Source: Crocinitomicaceae bacterium
GTDB taxonomy: Bacteria > Bacteroidota > Bacteroidia > Flavobacteriales_G > Salibacteraceae
Assembly (NCBI GenBank): GCA_002713215.1
Contig: PAVO01000005.1
Span: 1 to 64,000, forward strand
Reading direction: 5' to 3'
DNA: 64,000 bases
Positions 26,090-34,775 of the stretch are shown here, piece after piece. Every line of letters starts with the position of its first letter. Position 1 is the stretch's first letter. Under the pieces are notes generated by a model. The model searched no databases. It was not told the origin of the DNA and saw only the letters and a list, made by a program, of their open reading frames with translations. Both the position numbers and the translations under genes were made by a program.

Positions 26090-28345
26090 TTATGCTTTTG
26101 CCTTTGTAATTCTGAATTTTATTCCGATGTAAAACTCCCGGCCTCGGGTTGGTCCCCATACAGAGGAAGTATCGAAATAGGGACTGAATGGATCTTCCCA
26201 ACTAATTATAGGGCGTTTTTGCCTGAAATCGAAAATATTCTCACAACCAATGTAGGTTTCAAATCGTTTGAAATTATAAGTGAATTGGGCATTCACAACC
26301 GTGTAGGGTTTTGAATAATCGGGCCGTTGATGCTGAGATGGGTTCGATTTGGTATCAGGCAACCTGCGTTCGCCATACCAATGAATATTAACATCAATAT
26401 GGAATTTTTTAGATAAGGGTTTAAAACTTAAGGCCGAAATAATTTTGTCTTTTGGATTAAAGGGAAGGACCTGTTTCTCACCTTCAATGATGCGGTAAAC
26501 ATCCAGGTAGTTATACCCGACCTTAGCTTCAATCCTTTTCCAGAGTTTTACGAAAGCTTCGATTTGAAACCCGTTACTTACACTTGTTCCAGTAAAGTTT
26601 TTTATGATGGCCTTGGTTGGATCGGTATCATAATCCGGGAATATTTGGTTCTGAAATTCTGTTCGATAAAAGTCGGCACTAATGTAACCGTCAATGTTCT
26701 CATTTTTTGTGTCAAACTTTTGCGTAAGGTTAACACCGTAGTTTATTGCCTGTTCTGGATTTAATGATTCAGTAAATATGATATCCCTGGAGCTAACCAG
26801 TAAGCCAATGTTTTCACTAAAAGGATTAGCCGTACGCCAGCCTGTACCAAAGTTTGCACGAATAACGGTTCGAGGAGCAAAGTTGTATTTCAATAGGGTA
26901 CGTGGACTAGCCATAAAGCCAAATTGGTTGTGGTGGTCAACTCGGGCTCCAAGCATCCAGGTTAGCCTTTTGTCGATGAATTGCATTTTATTTTCTGCAA
27001 AAAAACCAGGAATATATTCCAGCTTATTGTAGTTACCATCATAAGTTCTGGATAGAGCATTACTGGTAAATCCAACATCCTCATTCAGGTTCATATAGCG
27101 ATAGCTAATTCCGGTTTTAACTTCATGTTTAGAATATTTGTATTCATATTGAAGATTACCGTAGAAATTGGTCTGTTGGGCATCGTATTTCACTGTTCCG
27201 AAATAGGAATTTTGTTGCTGATGGAATGCTGAGGCAAACAAAACCACATTGCTCTTATCATTGAATCGATATCCAGTCTTGGTCCAAATTTCGGGTTGAT
27301 CGAAATTTACTGTTTGGCCATATACCTCAGAACTTCCTTTGTCTGTTTCAGGATTAAAATGAGTTTGACCTCCGGTTCGCTCTTCGTTGACATAACGTAT
27401 CGCAATGCTGGAGTTCCAGCCCCAATCATTGGAGTTTCCGTATTTCAATTTGTTGAATACAGAGTATCGGGTGATTAAAGGAAGGTCCAAAAAGTTATCA
27501 TCATCCCGATCAAATTTATTTGCAGGCTGCGTGGTATGAACCGCAGTAAGGTTGCTCCATTTTCCTTTTTTAAAGCTGTAATTGGCATTGAATTGCTTTT
27601 CCATAAAGCTGTTCATGTAGGCATTGATCAGGAGTTTGTCGGTTTTATCCGGCTTGAGGGTAAGTACATTGATTTGACCGCTTATGCTTTCGAAACCTTG
27701 TAAGATGCTATTTGCACCTTTAGCAATAAAAATATTGTTGACAAGAGTCCCTGGAATGCTGCTAATACCGTAGGTGTAGCTCAATCCCTGAATCATTGGA
27801 AAACCATCGATCAATACCTGGTTATACACCCCGGAAAGCCCTAAAATTCTAAGTTCCTTCGAGTTAGTGATAACATTAGTGGTTTGAGGTTGCACGGTAA
27901 TTTGGGTTTCAAAACAACCAGCCAAATCACAACAAGCCGCCTTACTTAATTCTAATTGTGTGATCTGTTCCGTTTTGTAAGGGGTAATGGTTGAAACCAC
28001 AATTCCATCCCGTTCACCGGTAACAGTTACTTCATTAAGCGAAGTTGTTTCAATGAGTTTAAACTGAACATAAGTCTGGTTTTTAACTTCGATAGTATCG
28101 GGCTTATAACCTACAAAACGAGCAATAAGTCTCTTGTCTTTGATGTTAGCGCTGGTCAATTCAAATTTTCCATCCACATCCGTGGAAACGCCGATGCTAG
28201 TTCCTAACCAGTAGATATTCGCCCCGATGAGGGACTCGTTGTTACCTCCAGTTACTCTTCCCTTTATTGTTTGAGCATGAAGTATAGGAGTGATCAACAT
28301 CCCTAAGAAAAGAACCGTATTTCTTATGGATATTGAATAGGACAT
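26090..28345 (-). CDS. TonB-dependent receptor, metal-linked
   Basis: 751 residues with a signal peptide ending near LHAQ. An N-terminal CarboxypepD_reg-like domain (about 25-110) is followed by a plug domain with LRILGLSGVYNQVLIDGFPM and SGQINVLTL, and a ~22-strand barrel to the C-terminus (REFYIGIKFRI plus five extra residues). Just before the plug is a Cys-rich KAACCDLAGCFE, a signature seen in Bacteroidota receptors located beside HMA-domain genes. The gene is 37 bp downstream of a small exported HMA protein, which points to copper or another soft metal, or a metal chelate, as cargo. Confidence 0.8.
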   Translation of the reverse strand: MSYSISIRNTVLFLGMLITPILHAQTIKGRVTGGNNESLIGANIYWLGTSIGVSTDVDGKFELTSANIKDKRLIARFVGYKPDTIEVKNQTYVQFKLIETTSLNEVTVTGERDGIVVSTITPYKTEQITQLELSKAACCDLAGCFETQITVQPQTTNVITNSKELRILGLSGVYNQVLIDGFPMIQGLSYTYGISSIPGTLVNNIFIAKGANSILQGFESISGQINVLTLKPDKTDKLLINAYMNSFMEKQFNANYSFKKGKWSNLTAVHTTQPANKFDRDDDNFLDLPLITRYSVFNKLKYGNSNDWGWNSSIAIRYVNEERTGGQTHFNPETDKGSSEVYGQTVNFDQPEIWTKTGYRFNDKSNVVLFASAFHQQQNSYFGTVKYDAQQTNFYGNLQYEYKYSKHEVKTGISYRYMNLNEDVGFTSNALSRTYDGNYNKLEYIPGFFAENKMQFIDKRLTWMLGARVDHHNQFGFMASPRTLLKYNFAPRTVIRANFGTGWRTANPFSENIGLLVSSRDIIFTESLNPEQAINYGVNLTQKFDTKNENIDGYISADFYRTEFQNQIFPDYDTDPTKAIIKNFTGTSVSNGFQIEAFVKLWKRIEAKVGYNYLDVYRIIEGEKQVLPFNPKDKIISALSFKPLSKKFHIDVNIHWYGERRLPDTKSNPSQHQRPDYSKPYTVVNAQFTYNFKRFETYIGCENIFDFRQKRPIISWEDPFSPYFDTSSVWGPTRGREFYIGIKFRITKAKA

Positions 28346-28382
28346 GGAATTAAACCTAATTTCTAAAAGATTAAGTGGACAA

Positions 28383-28706
28383 CTATTTTCCTTTTACTTT
28401 ATAGGGGCGGTCGTTAGGATTTTCACAGCCTCCGGTTTTTTCTATTGCCGCATAGATTTCTTCCTTACTCACAAGGGTGGGATTGTAGTTTACTTCAAAG
28501 GTTGCCGTGGCTCCCTGTTTTAGTGTTTTACATGAAGTTACTCCCTTGAGTTTTTCAACATTGGAAGAAATCGTTTTCAAGTCATTGGAACAAGTAATGC
28601 CTTTTACTTTCACTTCGCTTGTTAAAGTGCTATCAGATTGTGAAAAGCCAATGTTGGACATTAAAAGCAGCAAAGCTGCAATTGCGAGCAGTTTTAAAAA
28701 TTTCAT
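28383..28706 (-). CDS. Exported HMA-fold protein with a single-Cys metal motif
   Basis: 107 residues with a signal peptide ending near GFSQ. The remainder has the ferredoxin-like HMA pattern (KVKGITCSNDLKTISSNVEKLKGV ... ATFEVNYNPTLVSKEEI ... AIEKTGG). The usual CxxC is degenerate: only the first Cys remains in GITCSNDL, with further Cys residues at TSCKTL and GGCENP. It may bind metal differently or have lost binding. It is co-transcribed with the TonB receptor downstream and divergent from the AraC gene, so it is probably part of periplasmic metal handling. Confidence 0.7.
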   Translation of the reverse strand: MKFLKLLAIAALLLLMSNIGFSQSDSTLTSEVKVKGITCSNDLKTISSNVEKLKGVTSCKTLKQGATATFEVNYNPTLVSKEEIYAAIEKTGGCENPNDRPYKVKGK

Positions 28707-28927
28707 TTCTATGTATTAACTAGCTGATTAATATTTATTTAGAAAGATTTGAATTTGATCCGTCAACTCCCTATCAGCTTAACTTTTTAATGCTGCGAAG
28801 GTAGTGAAATCAACTGTTGGGTTCTATGTAAATGCTTAGCATAGAATCTGTAATAAGTGTTAAGCAAAAAGGAAATAGTGTTTCTTGTTCTAGTCACATA
28901 TTCAGATATTTGTCCAAAATCTCTACC

Positions 28928-29836
28928 ATGTCAGATGAAATTGTAAGAATTAACAGCATAACCCAGCTTCACCAAATGTTTGGTTGGGAAAAACCTAAAC
29001 ATCCTTTGGTGAGTGTTCTTGATGTAGCCAATCTTAAAAGTATGAACAACTGGGTTGGTGTAAAAATGACCAGTGATTTATACGTGATCACACTTAAAGA
29101 CCATGATTGTGGGATGCTCTATGGTAGAAGTCATTACGATTTTGAGGAAGGTGTGCTTGCATTCTACGAACCCGGCCAGGTTGTTACTCAGACAGAAGAG
29201 ATTAATGAAGAAGAGCAAAGTGGTTGGATGTTGTTCTTTCATCCTGATTTATTGCGAAAATCTGCGTTAGGCAGAAAAATCCAGGAATATTCGTTTTTTT
29301 CTTATGGTGTAAATGAGGCACTGCATTTATCGGATCAGGAAAGGAGAATGCTGTACGATACTGTTTCAAAAATTGAATTTGAATACAACCAGAATATTGA
29401 TGGACATACCCAGGAACTAATTGTAAACAACATTGAATTGCTTCTGAATTACAGCAATCGATTTTACGAAAGGCAATTCCATACCCGAACCAATACACAC
29501 AAAGATGTAGTTATTCAATTTGAAACCTTGCTGAAGGCCTACATGAGCTCGGATAAGCTGGTTAATGAGGGTATTCCCAGCGTGGCCTATTTTGCAGATC
29601 AGGTACATTTATCTGGCAATTATTTGAGCGATCTCTTAAAAAAGGAAACTGGAAAAAACGTAAAGGATCACGTTAATAATTTGTTGATTGATAAAGCAAA
29701 AACCATGTTGCTAAGTTCAGGTGACACGGTAAGTGAAATAAGTTATAAGCTTGGTTTTAACTACCCCCATTATTTTACCAGGATGTTTAAGCTTCACACG
29801 GGTCAAACTCCAAATGATTACAGAACCATAAATTGA
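28928..29836 (+). CDS. AraC-family transcriptional regulator
   Basis: 302 residues from ATG 28928 (MSDEIVRINS); an in-frame ATG 32 codons upstream would add a poorly matching extension. The N-terminal ~170 residues form a cupin-like sensing domain (FYEPGQVV, GWMLFFHPDLL). The C-terminal ~100 residues contain the AraC double helix-turn-helix, with GNYLSDLLKKETGK, VSEISYKLGF and YFTRMFKLHTGQTPNDYR. It is divergent from the HMA/TonB receptor pair and upstream of SDR genes; relatives often control a neighbouring oxidoreductase. Target not determinable. Confidence 0.8.
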   Translation: MSDEIVRINSITQLHQMFGWEKPKHPLVSVLDVANLKSMNNWVGVKMTSDLYVITLKDHDCGMLYGRSHYDFEEGVLAFYEPGQVVTQTEEINEEEQSGWMLFFHPDLLRKSALGRKIQEYSFFSYGVNEALHLSDQERRMLYDTVSKIEFEYNQNIDGHTQELIVNNIELLLNYSNRFYERQFHTRTNTHKDVVIQFETLLKAYMSSDKLVNEGIPSVAYFADQVHLSGNYLSDLLKKETGKNVKDHVNNLLIDKAKTMLLSSGDTVSEISYKLGFNYPHYFTRMFKLHTGQTPNDYRTIN

Positions 29837-29866
29837 TTTACTAAGTGATATTGGTATTTTAGGCGA

Positions 29867-30169
29867 ATGGAGCGTGGAGGTTATATTTATATAATGGCTA
29901 ACAGGATCAGGTCTGTATTGTATGTCAGGGTAACTTCTCAACTTTCAATACGAGTTGATAATCATAAAAATGGAATAGGATCTCAATTCACTTCCAAATA
30001 CAAGTGTATCGACCTTATTTATTATAAAGGTTTTCCTTTTATTGTGGAAGCCATTAAAAGGGAAAAGCAAATGAAAAAGTGGAAACGGGACTGGAAAATG
30101 AATGTTATCCGAGAATTGAATCCAAATTTGGATGACTTATCGTCTATAGTTTTTAAAGAAAGATTATGA
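29867..30169 (+). CDS. Small GIY-YIG nuclease-family protein with altered YIG motif
   Basis: 100 residues, the usual length of single-domain GIY-YIG proteins. GYIYIM (5-10) is the GIY half. The second half reads YVRVT (19-23) where the family normally has YTGVT or YIGVT, so the conserved Gly is replaced by Arg. The catalytic Arg29 (LSIRVDNHK) and Glu67 (REKQMKKW) are kept. Its stop codon overlaps the start of a 120-bp inverted-repeat element, which suggests a gene-repeat unit. Activity is uncertain because of the Gly to Arg change. Confidence 0.7.
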   Translation: MERGGYIYIMANRIRSVLYVRVTSQLSIRVDNHKNGIGSQFTSKYKCIDLIYYKGFPFIVEAIKREKQMKKWKRDWKMNVIRELNPNLDDLSSIVFKERL

Positions 30170-30287
30170 GATTCCTGAATCCACTTCGCTCCTCAGGAAT
30201 GACATCTAGTAAAAATACTTTTGTTGTTGGGGTTTTAATTATTTCAGCGACACCCCAATCGTCATTCCTGCGAATGCAGGAATCTCA
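30168..30287. repeat. Paired palindromic repeat element downstream of GIY-YIG gene
   Basis: The 120-bp element begins GAGATTCCTG and ends CAGGAATCTC, so its ends are inverted repeats. Each half is itself a hairpin: ATTCCTGA (30171-30178) with TCAGGAAT (30193-30200), and ATTCCTGC (30264-30271) with GCAGGAAT (30276-30283) across a 4-nt loop. The same ATTCCTGC/GCAGGAATGAC core is at 50-84. It starts on the GIY-YIG stop codon and could also end transcription. Confidence 0.8.
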
Positions 30288-30321
30288 AAGTCTTATAAGA
30301 TAAAGAAGTAAACTAAGAGTT

Positions 30322-30987
30322 ATGAAGGTAATTATTACAGGAGCAACCGGAATGATTGGAAAAGGTGTTTTATTGGAGTGCCTCGATCACGAGAGTGTAA
30401 CCGAAGTATTAAGCATTTCCAGAAGATCACTTGAAATAGATCATCCTAAATTGAAGGAACTGATTCACGCTGATTTTTCTGAATTTGATTCTGTAAAGGG
30501 GCAACTGGTGAGTTACGATGCAGTATTCTGTTGTATGGGAGTTAGCGCGGCTGGAATGACCGAAGAAAATTATACCCGTTTAACTCATGATTATACCATG
30601 GCATTGGCTAGAACTCTTATAGCCATAAACCCTGAAATGACACTGACTTATGTATCGGGTCAGGGAACTGATTCATCGGAGAAGGGGAGAAGCATGTGGG
30701 CCAGGGTAAAAGGAAGGCTTGAGAATGACTTGCTCAGGCTTGGTTTTAAGGGAGCCTTTATGTATCGGCCCGGAGGAATTATTCCACTGAAAGGAATTCA
30801 ACCAAGTTCTAGGCTTTACCGGGTATTGATTACCTATTTAAAATGGTTGCTTTATCTAATGAAAGCATTGGCCCCTAATTCCATTGTCGATACCACCCAA
30901 ATTGGTCTCTCAATGATTAATATAGTACAGACCGGTTACGAAAAGAAAATCATTGATCCAAAAGACATCATTGCTACAGCTAAATAA
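30322..30987 (+). CDS. Atypical SDR NAD(P)-binding protein (HTATIP2-like epimerase family)
   Basis: 221 residues. The N-terminal VIITGATGMIGKGVLLECL is a Rossmann glycine-rich loop (GxxGxxG). CCMGVSAAG and YVSGQGTD follow the pattern of the atypical short-chain dehydrogenase group that includes HTATIP2-like proteins, which often lack the full YxxxK dyad. Cytoplasmic, with a hydrophobic stretch near residue 170. Substrate unknown. It stands alone between the repeat element and the next SDR gene. Confidence 0.7.
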   Translation: MKVIITGATGMIGKGVLLECLDHESVTEVLSISRRSLEIDHPKLKELIHADFSEFDSVKGQLVSYDAVFCCMGVSAAGMTEENYTRLTHDYTMALARTLIAINPEMTLTYVSGQGTDSSEKGRSMWARVKGRLENDLLRLGFKGAFMYRPGGIIPLKGIQPSSRLYRVLITYLKWLLYLMKALAPNSIVDTTQIGLSMINIVQTGYEKKIIDPKDIIATAK

Positions 30988-31106
30988 TTACCGATCTGCT
31001 GTTCAGTAATTTGTGTTAGCCTTTCTGTAATATATGTTTAATCCAGCATTCTTATGTTTATGACCTTTGTACCACAAAATTGTAGAACTCTATTAATTGA
31101 ATTAAA

Positions 31107-32174
31107 ATGAAGCAGATTGATAAAACAAAATCCGTAATGGTAACAGGTGCCAATGGATACGTAGCCAGTTGGTTGGTAAAAAAGTTATTGGACGAAGGCA
31201 TGACGGTTCATGCTGTAGTTCGGGACCCAAACAATGAAAAAAAGATTGGTCATTTAAAGAAGGCGGCTGAAAATGCCAAGGGTAAGCTAACGTTTTTTGC
31301 CGGTGATTTACTAAAACCCGGTTCCTATACCGAAGCCATGCAAGGATGTGAGTTGGTCTATCACACAGCTTCACCGTTTACGACTACAGTAAAAGATCCT
31401 CAGAAAGAATTGATCGATCCGGCGGTTAATGGAACCGTCAATGTATTGAGTTCCGCCAATGAAGTAGATTCTGTAAAGCGGGTAGTGGTAACCAGTAGTT
31501 GTGCTGCCATTTATACTGACGCTATTGATACGGTTAATGCACCCGGAGGAAAACTAACTGAGGAAGTCTGGAATTCAACTTCATCCCTTGACTATCAACC
31601 TTATTCGTACTCTAAAACCCTTGCTGAAAAAAAGGCGTGGGAAATGGAAAAAGCACAAGTTCGATGGGACCTAATCACAATAAATCCATCATTTGTAATG
31701 GGCCCGGCATTAAACCCAGCCAACACGACCTCTGAAAGCATTAACGTGCTAAAAATGTTTGGAGATGGAGAGATGAAAATGGGAGTGCCAAAAATGGGAG
31801 TCGGGGTAGTTGATGTTAGAGACCTGGCAGAAGTGCATTATAGAGCAGGATATACTCCAGAGGCTAAAGGACGTTATATAGCATCCGCTCATAACACGGA
31901 TTTTCTGGAAATGAGTTCCGTGTTGATCCCTAAGTATGGAGCTAAATTCCCACTGCCTAAAAGGGCATTGCCCAAGTGGTTACTCATGATTGTTGGGCCA
32001 ATGACCAACAAGCTTTTCACCAGAAGGTTCTTAAGGAATAATGTTAATGTGCCATGGAGAGCGGATAACTCAAAGATTAAAAGAGAGTTGGAAATGAATT
32101 TTAAACCTTTGAAGGAGACTATGGAGGATTCGTTCCAGGTACTAATTGATGAAGAAATATTGGTAGCAAAGTAG
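31107..32174 (+). CDS. Extended SDR aldehyde/dihydroflavonol reductase-like protein
   Basis: 355 residues. VMVTGANGYVASWLVKKLLDEG is the NADP-binding Rossmann motif (TGANGYV, about 13-19). VVTSSCAAIY carries the catalytic Ser, and YSKTLAEKKAWE supplies the YxxxK pair, as in dihydroflavonol 4-reductase and cinnamyl-alcohol-type reductases. Bacterial relatives reduce aldehydes or ketones with NADPH. The N-terminus has a short pre-sequence MKQIDKTKS. Possibly under the AraC regulator encoded 1.3 kb upstream, but two genes lie between. Confidence 0.75.
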   Translation: MKQIDKTKSVMVTGANGYVASWLVKKLLDEGMTVHAVVRDPNNEKKIGHLKKAAENAKGKLTFFAGDLLKPGSYTEAMQGCELVYHTASPFTTTVKDPQKELIDPAVNGTVNVLSSANEVDSVKRVVVTSSCAAIYTDAIDTVNAPGGKLTEEVWNSTSSLDYQPYSYSKTLAEKKAWEMEKAQVRWDLITINPSFVMGPALNPANTTSESINVLKMFGDGEMKMGVPKMGVGVVDVRDLAEVHYRAGYTPEAKGRYIASAHNTDFLEMSSVLIPKYGAKFPLPKRALPKWLLMIVGPMTNKLFTRRFLRNNVNVPWRADNSKIKRELEMNFKPLKETMEDSFQVLIDEEILVAK

Positions 32175-32245
32175 TTGTTGTTATGTAAGAATGAGTTGGT
32201 TAGTAAAAGGTTATTCACACCATCAATTCTTATATTTACCTGAGA

Positions 32246-33142
32246 GTGAGACGTCGTGATTTTATATCATCAATTCTGTTAACCGGAGTAGGTATGAGTG
32301 CATTTAGTCAATTGAAAAACATAACTGAGAGTTTACCCCTGCAGGAAAAGCTAATGCCCGCACTTTTTATTGGCCACGGGAACCCCATGAACGGCGTCAT
32401 TGACAATGAGTTTAGTCGTTCTTGGAAAAATATGGTAAAAGATATTCCGAAACCCAACTTAATTTTATGTGTTTCGGCGCATTGGTTGACCCGAGGTACT
32501 TCGATAACAGCCATGTCAAAGCCAAAAACGATTCACGACTTCGGAGGTTTTCCAAAAGAAATGTATGAGGTTCAATATCCTGCTCCGGGCCATCCTGGTT
32601 TTGCGAATGAGCTTCACGAATCAAACCCGGAAATTAAACTCGATCAGGACTGGGGGCTGGATCATGGTTCATGGACAGTGATTCGTCAAATGTATCCCTA
32701 AGCCGATATTCCTGTGCTACAACTTAGTATCAATTACCACATGCCTGGTAAATATCACTATCAGCTTGGGCAACAGTTGAAAGCACTCCGCAAAAGGGGA
32801 GTACTACTTATTGGAAGCGGTAATATGGTACATAACCTTAGTATGGCTGGAGCTCCCGGAGGAAAAAGGCCTACCATGGAAACCGCAGATGAGCCCTATG
32901 GCTATGGTTGGGCCATTGAGATCAATGAAACGTTTAAAAAACTCATCAGGGAAAAGGAACACAAGAAGTTAACCGCATATCAACAATTAGGAGAGGCAGC
33001 TAAGTTGGCCATACCGACTCCGGATCATTATTACCCTTTGCTCTATGTTCTGGGGATGCAGGAGAATAATGATCAGGTTGAGATATTTAATGATGTTTGT
33101 TTGGCTGGTTCGTTGAGTATGACCTCAGTTAAGATTGGATAG
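32246..33142 (+). pseudogene. ygiD: 4,5-DOPA extradiol dioxygenase (YgiD-like), interrupted by one in-frame TAA
   Basis: Two open segments, 32246-32701 and 32714-33142, are in the same frame and separated by TAA at 32699-32701. Read through, they give one class III extradiol dioxygenase of about 298 residues: FIGHGNPMN, VSAHW, the DWGLDHGSW motif, MYP-stop-ADIPVLQLSI, GSGNMVHNL and a normal C-terminus. The GTG start gives a twin-arginine-like signal (RRRDFISS). All metal-binding His positions I can recognise remain, and no frameshift is seen, so one nonsense substitution separates it from an intact gene. Either a very young pseudogene, a base error, or readthrough. Confidence 0.8.
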
Positions 33143-33147
33143 TTTAC

Positions 33148-34095
33148 TTAGCGCTTAACTTTAGGATACCAGTGTTTTGCAGCTTCTGGGTCAACCGGCT
33201 TCGGAGGGTCTTCCATATTGATTTCCGGGAATAATTTGGTCTTAAAGCCCTCATAATCCTTTGCCCATTCTTTATGTTGATAGACGCATACAGGCAGGCA
33301 TATTGAGCAATAGTTGTGTTTTGCAAAATAGGGAAAGCATTTGCCAGTATCAACCATGTACCGATCATTACCCAGGTGATCTTTTCCCGCTTCTGGCGAT
33401 CGATCATCAGGAATAGCTTTAGCCGGGCAGTAGATTCTACAGGCCCTGCAGATATCGCAGAATTTAGCAATACCAGCATCTATAGGTTGGTCAGTCTTCA
33501 GAGGCATACAGGTAATAACACTTCCCAATCGAAATAAGGGACCCATGGTTGGGTGGATAATAGAACCATGACGCCCCAATTCACCAAACCCAGCTTTTAG
33601 GGCCAATGGAATGTGCAATACATCGCTATCTCCAATAGGATGTTCGACCTTGCAGGTATATCCAAGGTCACGAACGTACTGAGCGAGTTTAATGACCACT
33701 TCGCCTAAAGAAAAATAAACCCTTAGACACTCGACTGCTGATTCATGAGAGGGTACCTCCTGAAATTTGCGCCAAAGCATTTTCTGGCCAACCACAATGG
33801 CATATTTTTCATCTATCTGTCTTCCCTTGTAAATATCGCTTGCTTCAATTTCAGCGATGCCAACTTCGGTTGCACCTAGCTCTTTTGCTTTTTCCTTTAT
33901 GGCTTGTGAAGCCTGGGACACATTTTCGAATTCCTTCTGGTCTGGGTTTACTTCACCGGTGAATCTAGGGTATTGAAGTTCTTTGATTTGCTTGAGAATT
34001 TCATCGGCCTCTGCAATATCGATTTGCCTGCCACCTATGGAAGCATACCAGGTATCCCAGTTAAATGCAGGAGGGGAGGTACTAGAACCGATCAC
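33148..34095 (-). CDS. 4Fe-4S double-cluster protein (reductive dehalogenase/QueG-like fold)
   Basis: 315 residues from a GTG start. A central domain resembles the corrinoid-binding part of reductive dehalogenase/epoxyqueuosine reductase relatives (AGFGELGRHGSIIHP, LFRLGSVIT). Two cluster motifs follow: CDICRACRIYCPAKAI, and a second with Cys residues in KCFPYFA, CSICLPVC. No Tat signal is seen, so probably cytoplasmic. It could be a redox enzyme acting on small organics; corrinoid binding is not evident from sequence. Convergent with the broken dioxygenase gene, 5 bp apart. Confidence 0.7.
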   Translation of the reverse strand: MIGSSTSPPAFNWDTWYASIGGRQIDIAEADEILKQIKELQYPRFTGEVNPDQKEFENVSQASQAIKEKAKELGATEVGIAEIEASDIYKGRQIDEKYAIVVGQKMLWRKFQEVPSHESAVECLRVYFSLGEVVIKLAQYVRDLGYTCKVEHPIGDSDVLHIPLALKAGFGELGRHGSIIHPTMGPLFRLGSVITCMPLKTDQPIDAGIAKFCDICRACRIYCPAKAIPDDRSPEAGKDHLGNDRYMVDTGKCFPYFAKHNYCSICLPVCVYQHKEWAKDYEGFKTKLFPEINMEDPPKPVDPEAAKHWYPKVKR

Positions 34096-34146
34096 GACTT
34101 AATTCTGGTTTATTGCGAAACGACTTCGACATTATTTGTCAGATAT

Positions 34147-34551
34147 TTATTTAAAATAATCCCTAACCCAGGCTATTAGCTGATTGTTGGTTTGGCTGTC
34201 CGCTGTTTCAACGCCTTTAAGTTTACCATATAAATCTTTGTGATGATTTGAGAGTTCACTTGATAGTTTTTGACCGGTTTGTGAAGGGCCAAAAATCACC
34301 AAGGATTCAACAACCGGTAGACTGGTAATTACTTCATTGAAGTACGCTTTCAATTGGTGTGTTTCCCGCTCTAAAAATTTACCGTCCTGGACAACATCCT
34401 GCGGACCTCCCTTCATTTTAGTACCACTTCCTCCTTTAGGGTGATATTCTTCCACCTTGGATTTTACCGTTTTCATGAGTTCTCCACCATTTTCTGCTGA
34501 AATAATTTTTGCCGATCTTTTATCTATCCAAATTCCAATCTTTGTTGCCAT
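34147..34551 (-). CDS. baeRF-like (bacterial release-factor-domain-like) small protein
   Basis: 134 residues from ATG 34551; an ATG two codons earlier is equally possible. The opening KIGIWIDKRSAKIIS resembles the first strand-loop-strand of bacterial eRF1-domain-like (baeRF / host-attachment-type) proteins, and a later VVESLVIFGPSQTGQKLSSEL fits their second half. There is a basic, Gly-rich loop with KGGSGTKMKGG in the middle. Function unknown, possibly ribosome- or stress-linked. A TAAATTTG promoter box lies at 34645-34652. Confidence 0.5.
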   Translation of the reverse strand: MATKIGIWIDKRSAKIISAENGGELMKTVKSKVEEYHPKGGSGTKMKGGPQDVVQDGKFLERETHQLKAYFNEVITSLPVVESLVIFGPSQTGQKLSSELSNHHKDLYGKLKGVETADSQTNNQLIAWVRDYFK

Positions 34552-34644
34552 ATCCATTTTATTTAATCATTATACAAGTCGTTCTTGACGCTATTTCATT
34601 ATTCAATTTCAAAGCTTAACTCGATATAACATCCCATTTCCTTC

Positions 34645-34652
34645 CAAATTTA
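34645..34652 (-). promoter_or_regulatory. -7 promoter box (TAAATTTG) upstream of baeRF-like gene
   Basis: On the minus strand the box reads TAAATTTG, the Bacteroidota TAnnTTTG consensus, 94 bp before the start codon. No good TTG is seen at the usual distance upstream. Confidence 0.4.
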
Positions 34653-34775
34653 AGGCAAATTGCTGTGTACATATAGCAGTTTATTGCGGTAAGGTTTGAT
34701 ACACAAGATGATCCTTCAAATAAGAAGAGGAATGGCCTGAATCGCTTGACGAAATATTGATGTAACAGTTATTGG

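Noticed and set aside
33144-33479. 111-residue minus-strand ORF in another frame
   Set aside because: It lies inside the 4Fe-4S protein gene in a different frame; the 4Fe-4S frame has clear Cys motifs.
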